Positions 1-6,092 of a DNA stretch of 14,824 nt are shown one piece after another. This DNA is from an uncultured Ruminococcus sp. Its GTDB lineage: Bacteria > Bacillota > Clostridia > Oscillospirales > Ruminococcaceae. Under the pieces are notes generated by a model. It made no database searches and was not told the DNA's origin. It saw nothing but the letters and a program-made list of their open reading frames with translations. Both the position numbers and the translations under genes were made by a program. Numbering within the stretch: the first letter of the stretch is position 1; each line of letters starts with the position of its first letter. The stretch covers positions 1 to 14,824 of the forward strand of contig CALESG010000085.1 of NCBI GenBank assembly GCA_937907215.1, written 5' to 3'.

Positions 1-34
1 TATTTTAGCAGATTTCGGCTCTTTTGACAACTGG

Positions 35-439
35 TTAAGTTAATGACATTGGCCCTTTACCCGTGCCGCCGTTTACATAGTCCCATAAATCACCGAGATT
101 GGTCGCCATCGCAGAAACCGCAACAGCCGAATCCAAAACTGCACCGCCTCCGAGAGCGACAATAAAATCGCAGTTGTTCTCTTTGGCAACGGCAGCCGCT
201 TCCATTACAACTTCCTTAGACGGGTTTTCATGAATGTTGTCACAAACGACATATTCTGCTCCGGATTTTTTGAGCTGCTCCTGCACACGGTCAAGCGTAC
301 CGTAAGTTTTGACCGATTTGCCGTTAGAAATCAAAAGCAGAGCTTTCTTGCCGGGCAGCTTTTGATTTCCAAGTTCGTTCAGTTTTCCAGAACCGAAAAT
401 AAGGTTTGTGGGATTGTTAAAATTGAAATTCATGTTCAT
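35..439 (-). pseudogene. Iron-containing alcohol dehydrogenase, N-terminal remnant
   Basis: Translation from ATG 439-437 (ribosome-binding site GGAGGT at 452-447, 7-nt spacing) begins MNMNFNFNNPTNLIFGSGKL, the typical start of group III (iron-dependent) alcohol dehydrogenases. It continues through the dinucleotide-binding region with VALGGGAVLDSAVAVSAMAT, the family's GGG-x-x-x-D motif, and LWDYVNGGTGKG. It then ends abruptly with PMSLT and a TAA at 37-35. Family members run to roughly 380-400 residues, and the metal-binding Asp/His residues lie in the missing C-terminal part, so this ~135-residue product cannot be an active dehydrogenase. I see no dehydrogenase-like sequence in any frame of bases 1-34, so a simple stop mutation is less likely than a deletion or rearrangement just after GTGKG. 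The window edge prevents a firm conclusion. Confidence 0.7.
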
Positions 440-688
440 AGTGAGTACCTCCGAATTATTTATTTGTTTTTTTTTCATGGAATAGACCAGATAATCAAGA
501 CAGTCGATCATATGCTGACTGACATGAACCTGATCTAAAAGCAATGCTTTTTGCATGGAAAGAAGCCTGTATTGTTCCCCGGTTCTGCCGTCCTTTTGCA
601 GTTCTAAGAATTTTTGAATGGTGTCTTCATCAAATCCAGCGTCTTTTAGATTGCGGAGCAGTTTGGCTTCCGCTGACATTTCGTTCAC
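35..688 (-). CDS. Fused frame: small conserved protein plus truncated iron-containing alcohol dehydrogenase
   Basis: As written, this is one open frame of 218 codons. The GTG start at 688-686 is chosen because a near-perfect ribosome-binding site (GGAGGTGATC, 700-691) precedes it; an ATG lies three codons later, and the ATG at 742 lies inside the promoter. The first ~75 residues form a small helical, charged protein (AEAKLLRNLKDAGF, then QKDGRTGEQYRLL and IDCLDYLVYSMKK). From memory it resembles small clostridial proteins encoded beside redox genes; I know no function. After a run of nine A (475-467) the frame continues through KQINNSEVLT into the start of an iron-dependent alcohol dehydrogenase, which has its own ribosome-binding site and ATG at 439. 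One base less or more in the run would end the small protein at 462-460 or 458-456. The two parts are therefore probably separate genes by descent, joined by an indel, slippage or a sequencing error. Confidence 0.6.
   Translation of the reverse strand: MNEMSAEAKLLRNLKDAGFDEDTIQKFLELQKDGRTGEQYRLLSMQKALLLDQVHVSQHMIDCLDYLVYSMKKKQINNSEVLTMNMNFNFNNPTNLIFGSGKLNELGNQKLPGKKALLLISNGKSVKTYGTLDRVQEQLKKSGAEYVVCDNIHENPSKEVVMEAAAVAKENNCDFIVALGGGAVLDSAVAVSAMATNLGDLWDYVNGGTGKGPMSLT
467..475 (-). repeat. A9 homopolymer joining two reading frames
   Basis: On the minus strand, nine A follow the ATG at 478-476 near the 3' end of the small gene. With nine A the frame runs straight into the dehydrogenase. With eight or ten A it meets TAA at 462-460 or 458-456, just before the dehydrogenase ribosome-binding site. 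The run is therefore the switch point for fused versus separate products. It could be a true slippage site or a read error. Confidence 0.7.
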
Positions 689-713
689 TTGATCACCTCC
701 GTCGTCTGATTTT

Positions 714-742
714 ATTATACTGAAAAAACGGTAAAATAGCAA
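714..742 (-). promoter_or_regulatory. Promoter of the leftward small gene/alcohol dehydrogenase
   Basis: On the minus strand a perfect TATAAT (719-714) lies 17 bp from TTGCTA (742-737, four of six matches to the -35 consensus). The start point would be near 707, leaving about 18 nt of leader before the GTG start at 688. The LysR-type operator dyad is centred near -66 relative to this start, the usual activation position for LysR proteins. Confidence 0.65.
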
Positions 743-760
743 ATACTTAATTTGAAAAGC

Positions 761-785
761 ATGATATGCTTGACAGGCATATCAT
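761..785. promoter_or_regulatory. Inverted-repeat operator of the LysR-type regulator
   Basis: ATGATATGC (761-769) and GCATATCAT (777-785) form a perfect 9-bp inverted repeat around a 7-nt spacer. The dyad contains T-N11-A spacings typical of LysR boxes. It overlaps the -35 box of the regulator's own promoter and sits upstream of the divergent promoter. This is the standard arrangement for autorepression plus activation of the divergent gene. The repeat is seen directly; the regulatory role is inferred from known LysR systems. Confidence 0.65.
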
Positions 786-798
786 AAGATGGTATAAT
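770..798 (+). promoter_or_regulatory. lysR promoter
   Basis: A consensus TTGACA (770-775) and consensus TATAAT (793-798) are separated by exactly 17 bp, an unusually perfect sigma-A promoter. The -35 box lies inside the inverted repeat, so a protein bound there should block it. Confidence 0.85.
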
Positions 799-824
799 AT
801 AACTAAAAACAGAGGAGGTTTCGT

Positions 825-1703
825 ATGGAGATCAGAGTACTTCGTTACTTTTTGACGATTGCAAGAGAGGGCAGCATAACAAATGCGGCAAACTTTCTTC
901 ATGTAACGCAGCCTACGCTCTCAAGGCAGATACATGATTTAGAGGATGAGTTAGGACAAAAGCTTTTTACTCGTGGAAGTCATAATATGACATTGACCAC
1001 AGAAGGGATGATACTGCGTAAACGGGCTGAGGAAATTATTTCAATGGTGGATAAAACAGAAGCCGAGTTTACTTCTATGGAGGAAGCCGTCGGCGGAGAT
1101 ATTTACATCGGCGGAGGAGAAACGGATGCAATCAAGTTTCTTGCAAAGGTTGCAAAAGAGCTTCATGATACTTATCCGAATATTCATTATCACTTGTACA
1201 GCGGCAATGCACAGGATGTAACCGAACGTCTTTTGGATTTCGGCGTTTTAGTTCAGCCGGCGGATATATCAAAATATGATTATCTGAATATTCCGGCGAA
1301 AGATACTTGGGGTGTTGTTATGAGAAAAGACAGTCCTCTGGCAGAAAAAGAAACAATACGCAAAGAAGACCTGATTGGAATCCCGTTAATATGCTCCCGG
1401 CAGGCTATATCACAGGAAAGAAGTAAAAATGAATTTACACAGTGGTTCGGAGAAGATTTTGACAAACTGGATATTGTGACGACATTTAATCTTGTTTACA
1501 ATGCGGCAATCATGGTAGATGCAGGACTTGGATATGCCATTGCTATTGATAAAATTGCGAACACTTCTGAAGACAGCACGCTTTGTTTCAGACCGCTTGA
1601 ACCGAAATTGGATTCAGGACTGAATATTATATGGAAAAAATATCAGGTATTTTCTGCTGCTGCCGAGTTGTTTTTGGAGAGACTCAGAGATAGTTTTACT
1701 TAA
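825..1703 (+). CDS. LysR-family transcriptional regulator
   Basis: The 292-residue product has the normal length for a LysR-type regulator. Residues 1-60 carry the winged helix-turn-helix (RVLRYFLTIAREGSITNAA, then HVTQPTLSRQIHDLE and LGQKLFTRG). The rest is the periplasmic-binding-protein-like effector domain, including LLDFGVLVQPADISKYDYL, common to the LysR subgroup found beside dehydrogenases and reductases in clostridia. The ATG is preceded by GAGGAGG (812-818) at 6-nt spacing and by a consensus promoter. It diverges from the small gene/alcohol dehydrogenase, its most likely target, with the operator dyad between them. The inducer cannot be deduced. If the dehydrogenase is broken, the regulator may have lost its local target. 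The gene ends before a strong terminator and appears unrelated to the sugar operon. Confidence 0.92.
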   Translation: MEIRVLRYFLTIAREGSITNAANFLHVTQPTLSRQIHDLEDELGQKLFTRGSHNMTLTTEGMILRKRAEEIISMVDKTEAEFTSMEEAVGGDIYIGGGETDAIKFLAKVAKELHDTYPNIHYHLYSGNAQDVTERLLDFGVLVQPADISKYDYLNIPAKDTWGVVMRKDSPLAEKETIRKEDLIGIPLICSRQAISQERSKNEFTQWFGEDFDKLDIVTTFNLVYNAAIMVDAGLGYAIAIDKIANTSEDSTLCFRPLEPKLDSGLNIIWKKYQVFSAAAELFLERLRDSFT

Positions 1704-1761
1704 GGCAAAAACGCATAACTCTCTAAGCGGTAAACAAAAAAGCAACCAGCTAAAAGACATT

Positions 1762-1783
1762 AATCATGATGAAAAGCATGATT
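1762..1783 (+). other. Small stem-loop downstream of lysR
   Basis: AATCATG (1762-1768) and CATGATT (1777-1783) can pair around an 8-nt loop in the 142-nt gap between lysR and the convergent regulator gene. No T-run follows, so it is not a terminator by itself. It is short and AT-rich and may be fortuitous. Confidence 0.25.
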
Positions 1784-1801
1784 GATATCAATAAAACCGA
1801 A

Positions 1802-1847
1802 AAGAGCATTTTCTGTTTTTTGTAAGTCAGAAAATGCTCTTTTTTTT
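1802..1847 (+). terminator. Rho-independent terminator after lysR
   Basis: Stem AAAGAGCATTTTCTG (1802-1816) pairs with CAGAAAATGCTCTTT (1829-1843) around a 12-nt loop, and a run of seven T (1841-1847) overlaps the 3' arm. It ends lysR transcription. In the other direction the stem is followed by only four T, so it may also act, more weakly, on the convergent regulator gene, whose stop codon (1848-1846) lies within it. Confidence 0.85.
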
Positions 1848-2697
1848 ATATTCCGATTCTATTATGATTCCTCCATGCTCTTGGAGATTCTCCGTATATA
1901 TTTTTAAATGCTCTGGAAAAGTGTAATTGATTTTCATATCCCACAGCATTGCTTATATCGCCAATGGAAAGCTGTGTGAGCTTTAGCAGCTCTGCCGCTT
2001 TTGCCATGCGGTAGTTCAGAAGAAAATCCTGCGGTGATTTTCCAACTGCCTCTTTAAAAATTTTTCCAAAGTAGCTTCTGTTCAGTCCACATACAGATGC
2101 GATATCTTCAACAGAAATATCATTCTGAAAGTTGTGTTCAATAAAATGCAATGCCTCATGTATATAGAAATCCCGAAGCTGGCTTCCCTGCTGAATATGG
2201 GTACTTGCTGAAGAACGTGTCAGATAATCCAGAAACAGGTACAAATGCCCGATAAGGTGAAAAGGGGATGAATTTCGGTTTTGCGTCATATAAAGCATTT
2301 CATGCATCATTTCTTCTCGCAGATCTTTAGAACGTGCATGATAAATCGGTGAGTCTGGTGTAAATCCAGCAGATTCCAGAATTGATTTAACACGCAGTCC
2401 GTCGAATTCTACCCAGACATATTCCCATGGTAAATTCTTGTCCGCAATATACGTCGTAATCTGATTAGGGAAAATCATAAATCCCTGCATACTTTTGACG
2501 GAATAGGTTTGCGTGACCCCTTTGCTGTCGTCAGCCATAAGAGTTCCCATTCCGGAAATAATGTAATGAAAAAGATAGTGGTTTCTTGTTGCAGGTCCGA
2601 AAGAATGTGCAGATTCACATTGTTCCCAGCCAAATTGATAAAGTCCTAAATCAACAAAGTTCTCGTTTGGAAAAATGGAAAAAATAATATCATGCAT
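1846..2697 (-). CDS. AraC-family regulator of the sugar operon
   Basis: This 283-residue protein has an N-terminal cupin-type sensing domain (residues ~15-165; HYLFHYIISGMGTLMADD, then GFMIFPNQITTYIAD) and a C-terminal AraC-type double helix-turn-helix (~180-280; ISVEDIASVCGLNRSYFGKI, later SIGDISNAVGYENQLHFSRA and FKNIYGESPRAWR). This layout matches MsmR/RafR-type activators of raffinose and multiple-sugar operons. The start follows AAAGGAG (2713-2707) at 9-nt spacing. The gene diverges from the msm-like operon across a 229-bp promoter region, so it probably activates that operon in response to an imported or processed alpha-galactoside. The target is inferred from position; the inducer is not visible. 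Confidence 0.88.
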   Translation of the reverse strand: MHDIIFSIFPNENFVDLGLYQFGWEQCESAHSFGPATRNHYLFHYIISGMGTLMADDSKGVTQTYSVKSMQGFMIFPNQITTYIADKNLPWEYVWVEFDGLRVKSILESAGFTPDSPIYHARSKDLREEMMHEMLYMTQNRNSSPFHLIGHLYLFLDYLTRSSASTHIQQGSQLRDFYIHEALHFIEHNFQNDISVEDIASVCGLNRSYFGKIFKEAVGKSPQDFLLNYRMAKAAELLKLTQLSIGDISNAVGYENQLHFSRAFKNIYGESPRAWRNHNRIGI

Positions 2698-2754
2698 AAA
2701 TTAATTCTCCTTTCTGTCAACTTATTTCGGTGAAAATGACTGCCTTGTATTCTG

Positions 2755-2783
2755 ATTATAACATGAAATATACCAAAATGCAA
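2755..2783 (-). promoter_or_regulatory. Probable promoter of the AraC-family regulator
   Basis: On the minus strand an extended -10, TGTTATAAT, ends at 2755 (TATAAT at 2760-2755). The weak -35 candidate TTGCAT (2783-2778) lies 17 bp away. The extended -10 compensates for the poor -35. The transcript would have a leader of about 50 nt. Confidence 0.5.
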
Positions 2784-2867
2784 GATGATATGCAAATTTC
2801 ATTGGAAAGACAGCATAATGGTATAAAACAAGTGGATTTACGGCATTTACAAACCCCAAATTGGTAT
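2769..2867. promoter_or_regulatory. Candidate AraC-regulator boxes (TGGTAT repeats)
   Basis: The core TGGTAT occurs at 2819-2824 and 2862-2867 on the plus strand, and on the minus strand at 2775-2770. The first and third form a 7-bp inverted repeat, TATACCA (2769-2775) and TGGTATA (2819-2825). The plus-strand copies are 43 bp apart, close to four helical turns. The middle copy lies about 20 bp upstream of the operon's -35 box, a normal activator position. The repeats are seen; binding by the AraC-type regulator is inferred. Short AT-rich repeats can arise by chance. Confidence 0.35.
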
Positions 2868-2875
2868 GTTATAAT
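2846..2875 (+). promoter_or_regulatory. Main promoter of the raffinose/sucrose operon
   Basis: TTTACA (2846-2851, five of six to consensus) and extended -10 TGTTATAAT (TATAAT at 2870-2875) are 18 bp apart. A second TATAAT overlaps at 2875-2880. The start point near 2882 gives a leader of about 45 nt. A short palindrome, CCAAATTGG (2856-2864), sits between the two boxes and could bind a repressor. Confidence 0.7.
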
Positions 2876-2926
2876 ATAATCACAAAAAGCGACACACAAA
2901 ATTCTATTCAGGAGGAGGACAAAAAT

Positions 2927-4207
2927 ATGAAAAAAAGAAACACTATACCGTGCTTGGTTTTAACAGGAACTGCCATATCTGCACTTCTTTTATCAGGATG
3001 CAGTACAGATCGCAGTGATGGAAAAACTGTAGTCAGAATGCTTCAGTATAAGCCGGAGGCGGTTGATGCATTTGAAGAAATGGAGGAACGTTTTAATGCA
3101 GAGCATGATGATATTGTGCTGAAAATCGAATCTCCTAATGAGGCAATGACGGTTTTGAAAACACGACTTATCAAAGAAGATTATCCGGACATTGTTGGAA
3201 TTGGCGGAGATATTAACTATTCCAATTTTCTTGACGCAGATCTGTTTATGGATATTTCTGATTTTGAAGGAATTTCAGATATAAAACCTTCCTATATGCA
3301 GATAGAGAAGGATCTGGAATTTATACCACAAGAGGGCATTTATGCTTTGCCATATGCAGCAAACTGTGCTGGTATTCTCTATAACAGGGATATGTTTGAG
3401 GAACATGGATGGGAGATTCCAGAGACATGGAGTGAATTCACTGATCTTTGTGAAGAAATTCAAAGTACAACAAATATTTATCCACTTTATTTTGGATATA
3501 AAGATACATGGACTTGTCTTGCCCCATGGAATGCACTGGCAGTAGGTCTTGCGGATTCGGATATTTGTTCGCAGGTCAATGCAGGAAATGCTACTTTTAC
3601 GAATGGTTATGCAGAAGTTGCAGATAAAATTAAAATTCTTCTTGATTACTCAGAACCAAACCCCTACGCTTATAACTATAACGATGCCTGCACCGCCTTT
3701 GCAAGAGGAGAATCTGCAATGTATCCCATAGGCAGTTATGCTGTGCCACAGATTCAATCTGTAAATCCCGATATGAATATTGATTCATTTCCATTTCCGG
3801 CAAATGAAGATGAAGCAGACAATGTGTTGAATTCCGGTGTGGATTTACAATTCTGCGTTATGAAAGAAACAAAAAACACAGAAGCTGTTTATGAAGTTCT
3901 TCGATTTTTATATGAGGATGAGACGATACAGATTTATCTGAACGATCAGAATGCTGTTCCATGCAAGCAGGGAGATTTTGAACTGCCATCCATGCTTGAC
4001 GGAATGAAATCTTATATTGAATCTGACAGAATGTCTGATTTCCATGATCATCACTATCCAAGCGAAATGAGCGTAGATGCTATGATACAGACATATCTTA
4101 TGGATGACAGCAGTGATTCTGCTGAAAAATTTCTGAATCGTTTTGATAAAGAGTGGGTGCGCTATAATCGTGACTTGATCGAAAAAATAAAAAACTATAA
4201 GGAGTGA
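2927..4207 (+). CDS. msmE: ABC transporter sugar-binding lipoprotein (MsmE/RafE-like)
   Basis: This 426-residue family 1 extracellular solute-binding protein captures oligosaccharide outside the membrane and hands it to the two permeases encoded next. Residues 1-24 form a lipoprotein signal peptide: MKKR, a hydrophobic stretch, then LLLSGC with lipid-anchored Cys25. The mature part shows family traits: VVRMLQYKPEAVDAFEEM near the start, then YALPYAANCAGILYNRDMFE and GWEIPETWSEF. The ATG at 2927 is chosen for GGAGGAGG (2911-2918) at 8-nt spacing and because it opens the signal peptide; an in-frame extension to 2861 would start within the promoter. Context with alpha-galactosidase and sucrose phosphorylase suggests raffinose-family sugars as ligand, but melibiose, sucrose or isomalto-oligosaccharides are also possible. 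The symbol is by analogy. Confidence 0.88.
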   Translation: MKKRNTIPCLVLTGTAISALLLSGCSTDRSDGKTVVRMLQYKPEAVDAFEEMEERFNAEHDDIVLKIESPNEAMTVLKTRLIKEDYPDIVGIGGDINYSNFLDADLFMDISDFEGISDIKPSYMQIEKDLEFIPQEGIYALPYAANCAGILYNRDMFEEHGWEIPETWSEFTDLCEEIQSTTNIYPLYFGYKDTWTCLAPWNALAVGLADSDICSQVNAGNATFTNGYAEVADKIKILLDYSEPNPYAYNYNDACTAFARGESAMYPIGSYAVPQIQSVNPDMNIDSFPFPANEDEADNVLNSGVDLQFCVMKETKNTEAVYEVLRFLYEDETIQIYLNDQNAVPCKQGDFELPSMLDGMKSYIESDRMSDFHDHHYPSEMSVDAMIQTYLMDDSSDSAEKFLNRFDKEWVRYNRDLIEKIKNYKE

Positions 4208-4212
4208 TGAAA

Positions 4213-5106
4213 ATGAAAGAAACTAAAAAAATCCGAAAGCCCATGTCTAAAAAAACAAAAACCTTACTGTTGATGACGTTACCGGCATTGATACTGTTTG
4301 TTTTATTTAATACGATCCCATTAATTACTGGTGCTTTTTACAGCTTTACAAACTATCGTGGATATGGCTCTTACGACTTTGTCGGATTTAGAAACTTTAT
4401 TGAACTTTTCCAGGACAGTCGAGTTGGCAAATCTTATCTGTTTACCTTCAAATATGCGATTGTCGGAACGATACTGGTCAATGTGCTTTCTTTGCTGATT
4501 GCAATGGGTCTGAACAGTAAAATCAAGTTTAAAAGCACGCTGCGAGGGATGTATTTTCTGCCGAATATTTTAGGCGGATTAGTTGTGGGATATATTTTCA
4601 GTTTTATTTTCACATATATTATCCCCACAGTAGCCCAAAGTTTACATATTGACTTTTTAAGCAGCAGCATTCTTGCAAGTGAAAAGTGGGCATGGGTTGG
4701 TGTATTGATTGTCGGCGTATGGCAGACCGTTGCTATGAATACGATCATATATATTTCAGGTCTGCAAACAATTCCGGCAGATATTTATGAAGCAAGCTCT
4801 ATTGACGGAGCAGGAAAATGGTATACTTTCAGAAAATTGACATTGCCTCTTCTGCTGCCGTTTATTTCAACTAATTTGATACTCAGCACCAAAAATATGC
4901 TTATGGTATTCGATCAGATTATGTCGCTGACTAAGGGCGGACCTGCACAGAGTACAGAATCCATTTCCTATCTGATTTACAAAAATGGTATGGACGGCGG
5001 ACAGTTTGGATTTCAGAGTGCCAATGCAGTGGTATTCTTTATCGTTATCGTAGCAATTTCCGTGATTCAGCTTTTAATTACAAATAAAAAGGAGGAACAG
5101 TTATGA
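4213..5106 (+). CDS. msmF: ABC sugar permease, MalF/MsmF type
   Basis: This 297-residue inner-membrane subunit has about six hydrophobic segments (near residues 15-40, 75-100, 112-138, 155-180, 210-235 and 265-290). The EAA loop near residue 193 (EASSIDGAGKWYTFRKLTLP) contacts the ATPase. It belongs to the binding-protein-dependent transport inner membrane component family and pairs with the next gene product. The ATG at 4213 is chosen because AAGGAG (4199-4204) lies 8 nt upstream; ATG 4207 and GTG 4204 are too close to that site. It starts 5 nt after the binding-protein stop, and its own stop overlaps the next start codon (ATGA), which indicates translational coupling. Confidence 0.9.
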   Translation: MKETKKIRKPMSKKTKTLLLMTLPALILFVLFNTIPLITGAFYSFTNYRGYGSYDFVGFRNFIELFQDSRVGKSYLFTFKYAIVGTILVNVLSLLIAMGLNSKIKFKSTLRGMYFLPNILGGLVVGYIFSFIFTYIIPTVAQSLHIDFLSSSILASEKWAWVGVLIVGVWQTVAMNTIIYISGLQTIPADIYEASSIDGAGKWYTFRKLTLPLLLPFISTNLILSTKNMLMVFDQIMSLTKGGPAQSTESISYLIYKNGMDGGQFGFQSANAVVFFIVIVAISVIQLLITNKKEEQL

Positions 5107-6011
5107 GTTCTGAAAGACATCGTGTTCCAAAAGCACCAGTAGTACATATGAAACCGGCAAGTGAGATTCGGAATGATAAAGACAGCAAATCGAATATCTT
5201 TATAACTGTACTGTTGATTCTTGGCTGTCTTACCATTTTGTTTCCACTTTATATGACCATTGTCATTGCCTTGAAATCGCCATCTGAAATGACAAATGAT
5301 GTTACAGGGGCATTGAGTCTTCCCAAAAGTTTTAGTCTTGAAAATTTTGCAGAGGCAATGCGGGTGACTGATTTCTGGCATTCTCTTGGAAACAGTTTGT
5401 TCATCACCGGAATTACGATTGCCGTATCGCTTGTAGTACATTCCATGGCTGGTTATGCTATTGGAAGAAGTATGGCAAAGCATAAAGGATTTAAGTTTAT
5501 CTATTTTTATATTGTTAGCGGTATGTTTGTACCATTTGCCATCCTTATGATGCCACTGGTAAAGGAAACTGCAAAACTGCATATTGATAATATGCTTGGT
5601 GTAATTATTCTGTATGTTGTATTCTATATGCCTATGAACATCATGTTGTACAGTGGCTACCTAAAAAATATTCCCCTGGCCATGGAGGAAGCAGCTGAGA
5701 TTGATGGTGCGTCTACATGGAAAACATACTGGAAAATCATTTTCCCTATGATGAAACCCATGCACGCAACAGTAGCAGTTCTTACAGCACTGGGTACATG
5801 GAATGATGTAATGACACCACTTGTCATTATGTCAGGTTCGGAACAAACAACTTTACCTCTTGCACAGCTGAATTTCCAGTCGCAGTTTGGTACAAATTAT
5901 AATCTGGCTTTTGCGTCCTATCTGCTTGCATTGATTCCGATTCTGATTTTCTATATTCTCTGTCAGAAGCAAATCATCGGTGGAATTGCAAATGGTGCTG
6001 TCAAAGGATAA
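5103..6011 (+). CDS. msmG: ABC sugar permease, MalG/MsmG type
   Basis: This 302-residue second permease subunit has a charged N-terminal tail, a first membrane segment near residues 35-58 (IFITVLLILGCLTILFPLYM), and the MalG-type EAA loop near residue 195 (MEEAAEIDGASTWKTYWKII, then FPMMKP). About six membrane segments are visible. GGAGG at 5091-5095 and the ATGA overlap with the previous gene fix the start. No ATP-binding subunit is encoded in the window; in MsmEFGK-type systems a shared ATPase is often encoded elsewhere, and I infer that here. An 81-nt gap with a long palindrome separates this gene from gtfA. Confidence 0.9.
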   Translation: MSSERHRVPKAPVVHMKPASEIRNDKDSKSNIFITVLLILGCLTILFPLYMTIVIALKSPSEMTNDVTGALSLPKSFSLENFAEAMRVTDFWHSLGNSLFITGITIAVSLVVHSMAGYAIGRSMAKHKGFKFIYFYIVSGMFVPFAILMMPLVKETAKLHIDNMLGVIILYVVFYMPMNIMLYSGYLKNIPLAMEEAAEIDGASTWKTYWKIIFPMMKPMHATVAVLTALGTWNDVMTPLVIMSGSEQTTLPLAQLNFQSQFGTNYNLAFASYLLALIPILIFYILCQKQIIGGIANGAVKG

Positions 6012-6038
6012 TAACAATTGACATTTTCAACACACCCT

Positions 6039-6075
6039 TTTTTGTATCTGTGGCATTATGCCACAGATACAAAAA
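6039..6075 (+). promoter_or_regulatory. 37-bp near-perfect palindrome between transporter and enzyme genes
   Basis: GTATCTGTGGCAT (6044-6056) and ATGCCACAGATAC (6058-6070) pair perfectly around one T. Flanking T5 and A5 extend the symmetry to 6039-6075. As RNA it would form a stem of about 16 bp with a 5-nt loop, ending five bases before the gtfA ribosome-binding site. The plus strand carries A rather than T after the stem, so it is not a normal rho-independent terminator. It may stabilise or process the mRNA so that transporter and enzymes are made at different levels, or act as a protein-binding operator. The structure is certain; the role is inferred. Confidence 0.75.
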
Positions 6076-6092
6076 CAATAAGGAGGTTTTTT

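Noticed and set aside
754..1782. Shared 12-mer GAAAAGCATGAT at 754-765 and 1771-1782 flanking lysR
   Set aside because: Too short and AT-rich to call a mobile-element boundary, and no transposase or terminal repeats accompany it.
2731..2744. Possible CcpA cre site in the araC leader
   Set aside because: TGAAAATGACTGCC misses the central CG and several flanking positions of the cre consensus, so it is not supportable.
2785..2793. Copy of the LysR half-site ATGATATGC in the msm promoter region
   Set aside because: Only one half-site with no inverted partner; a 9-base match in AT-rich DNA can easily be chance.
5067..5582. Long antisense reading frame of 171 codons across the permease genes
   Set aside because: No ribosome-binding site, no recognisable family, and lies opposite well-supported membrane-protein genes; composition is that of a shadow frame.
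6018..6047. Possible internal promoter before gtfA, from TTGACA at 6018-6023
   Set aside because: No acceptable -10 box lies 16-19 bp downstream; that stretch is the T-rich arm of the palindrome.
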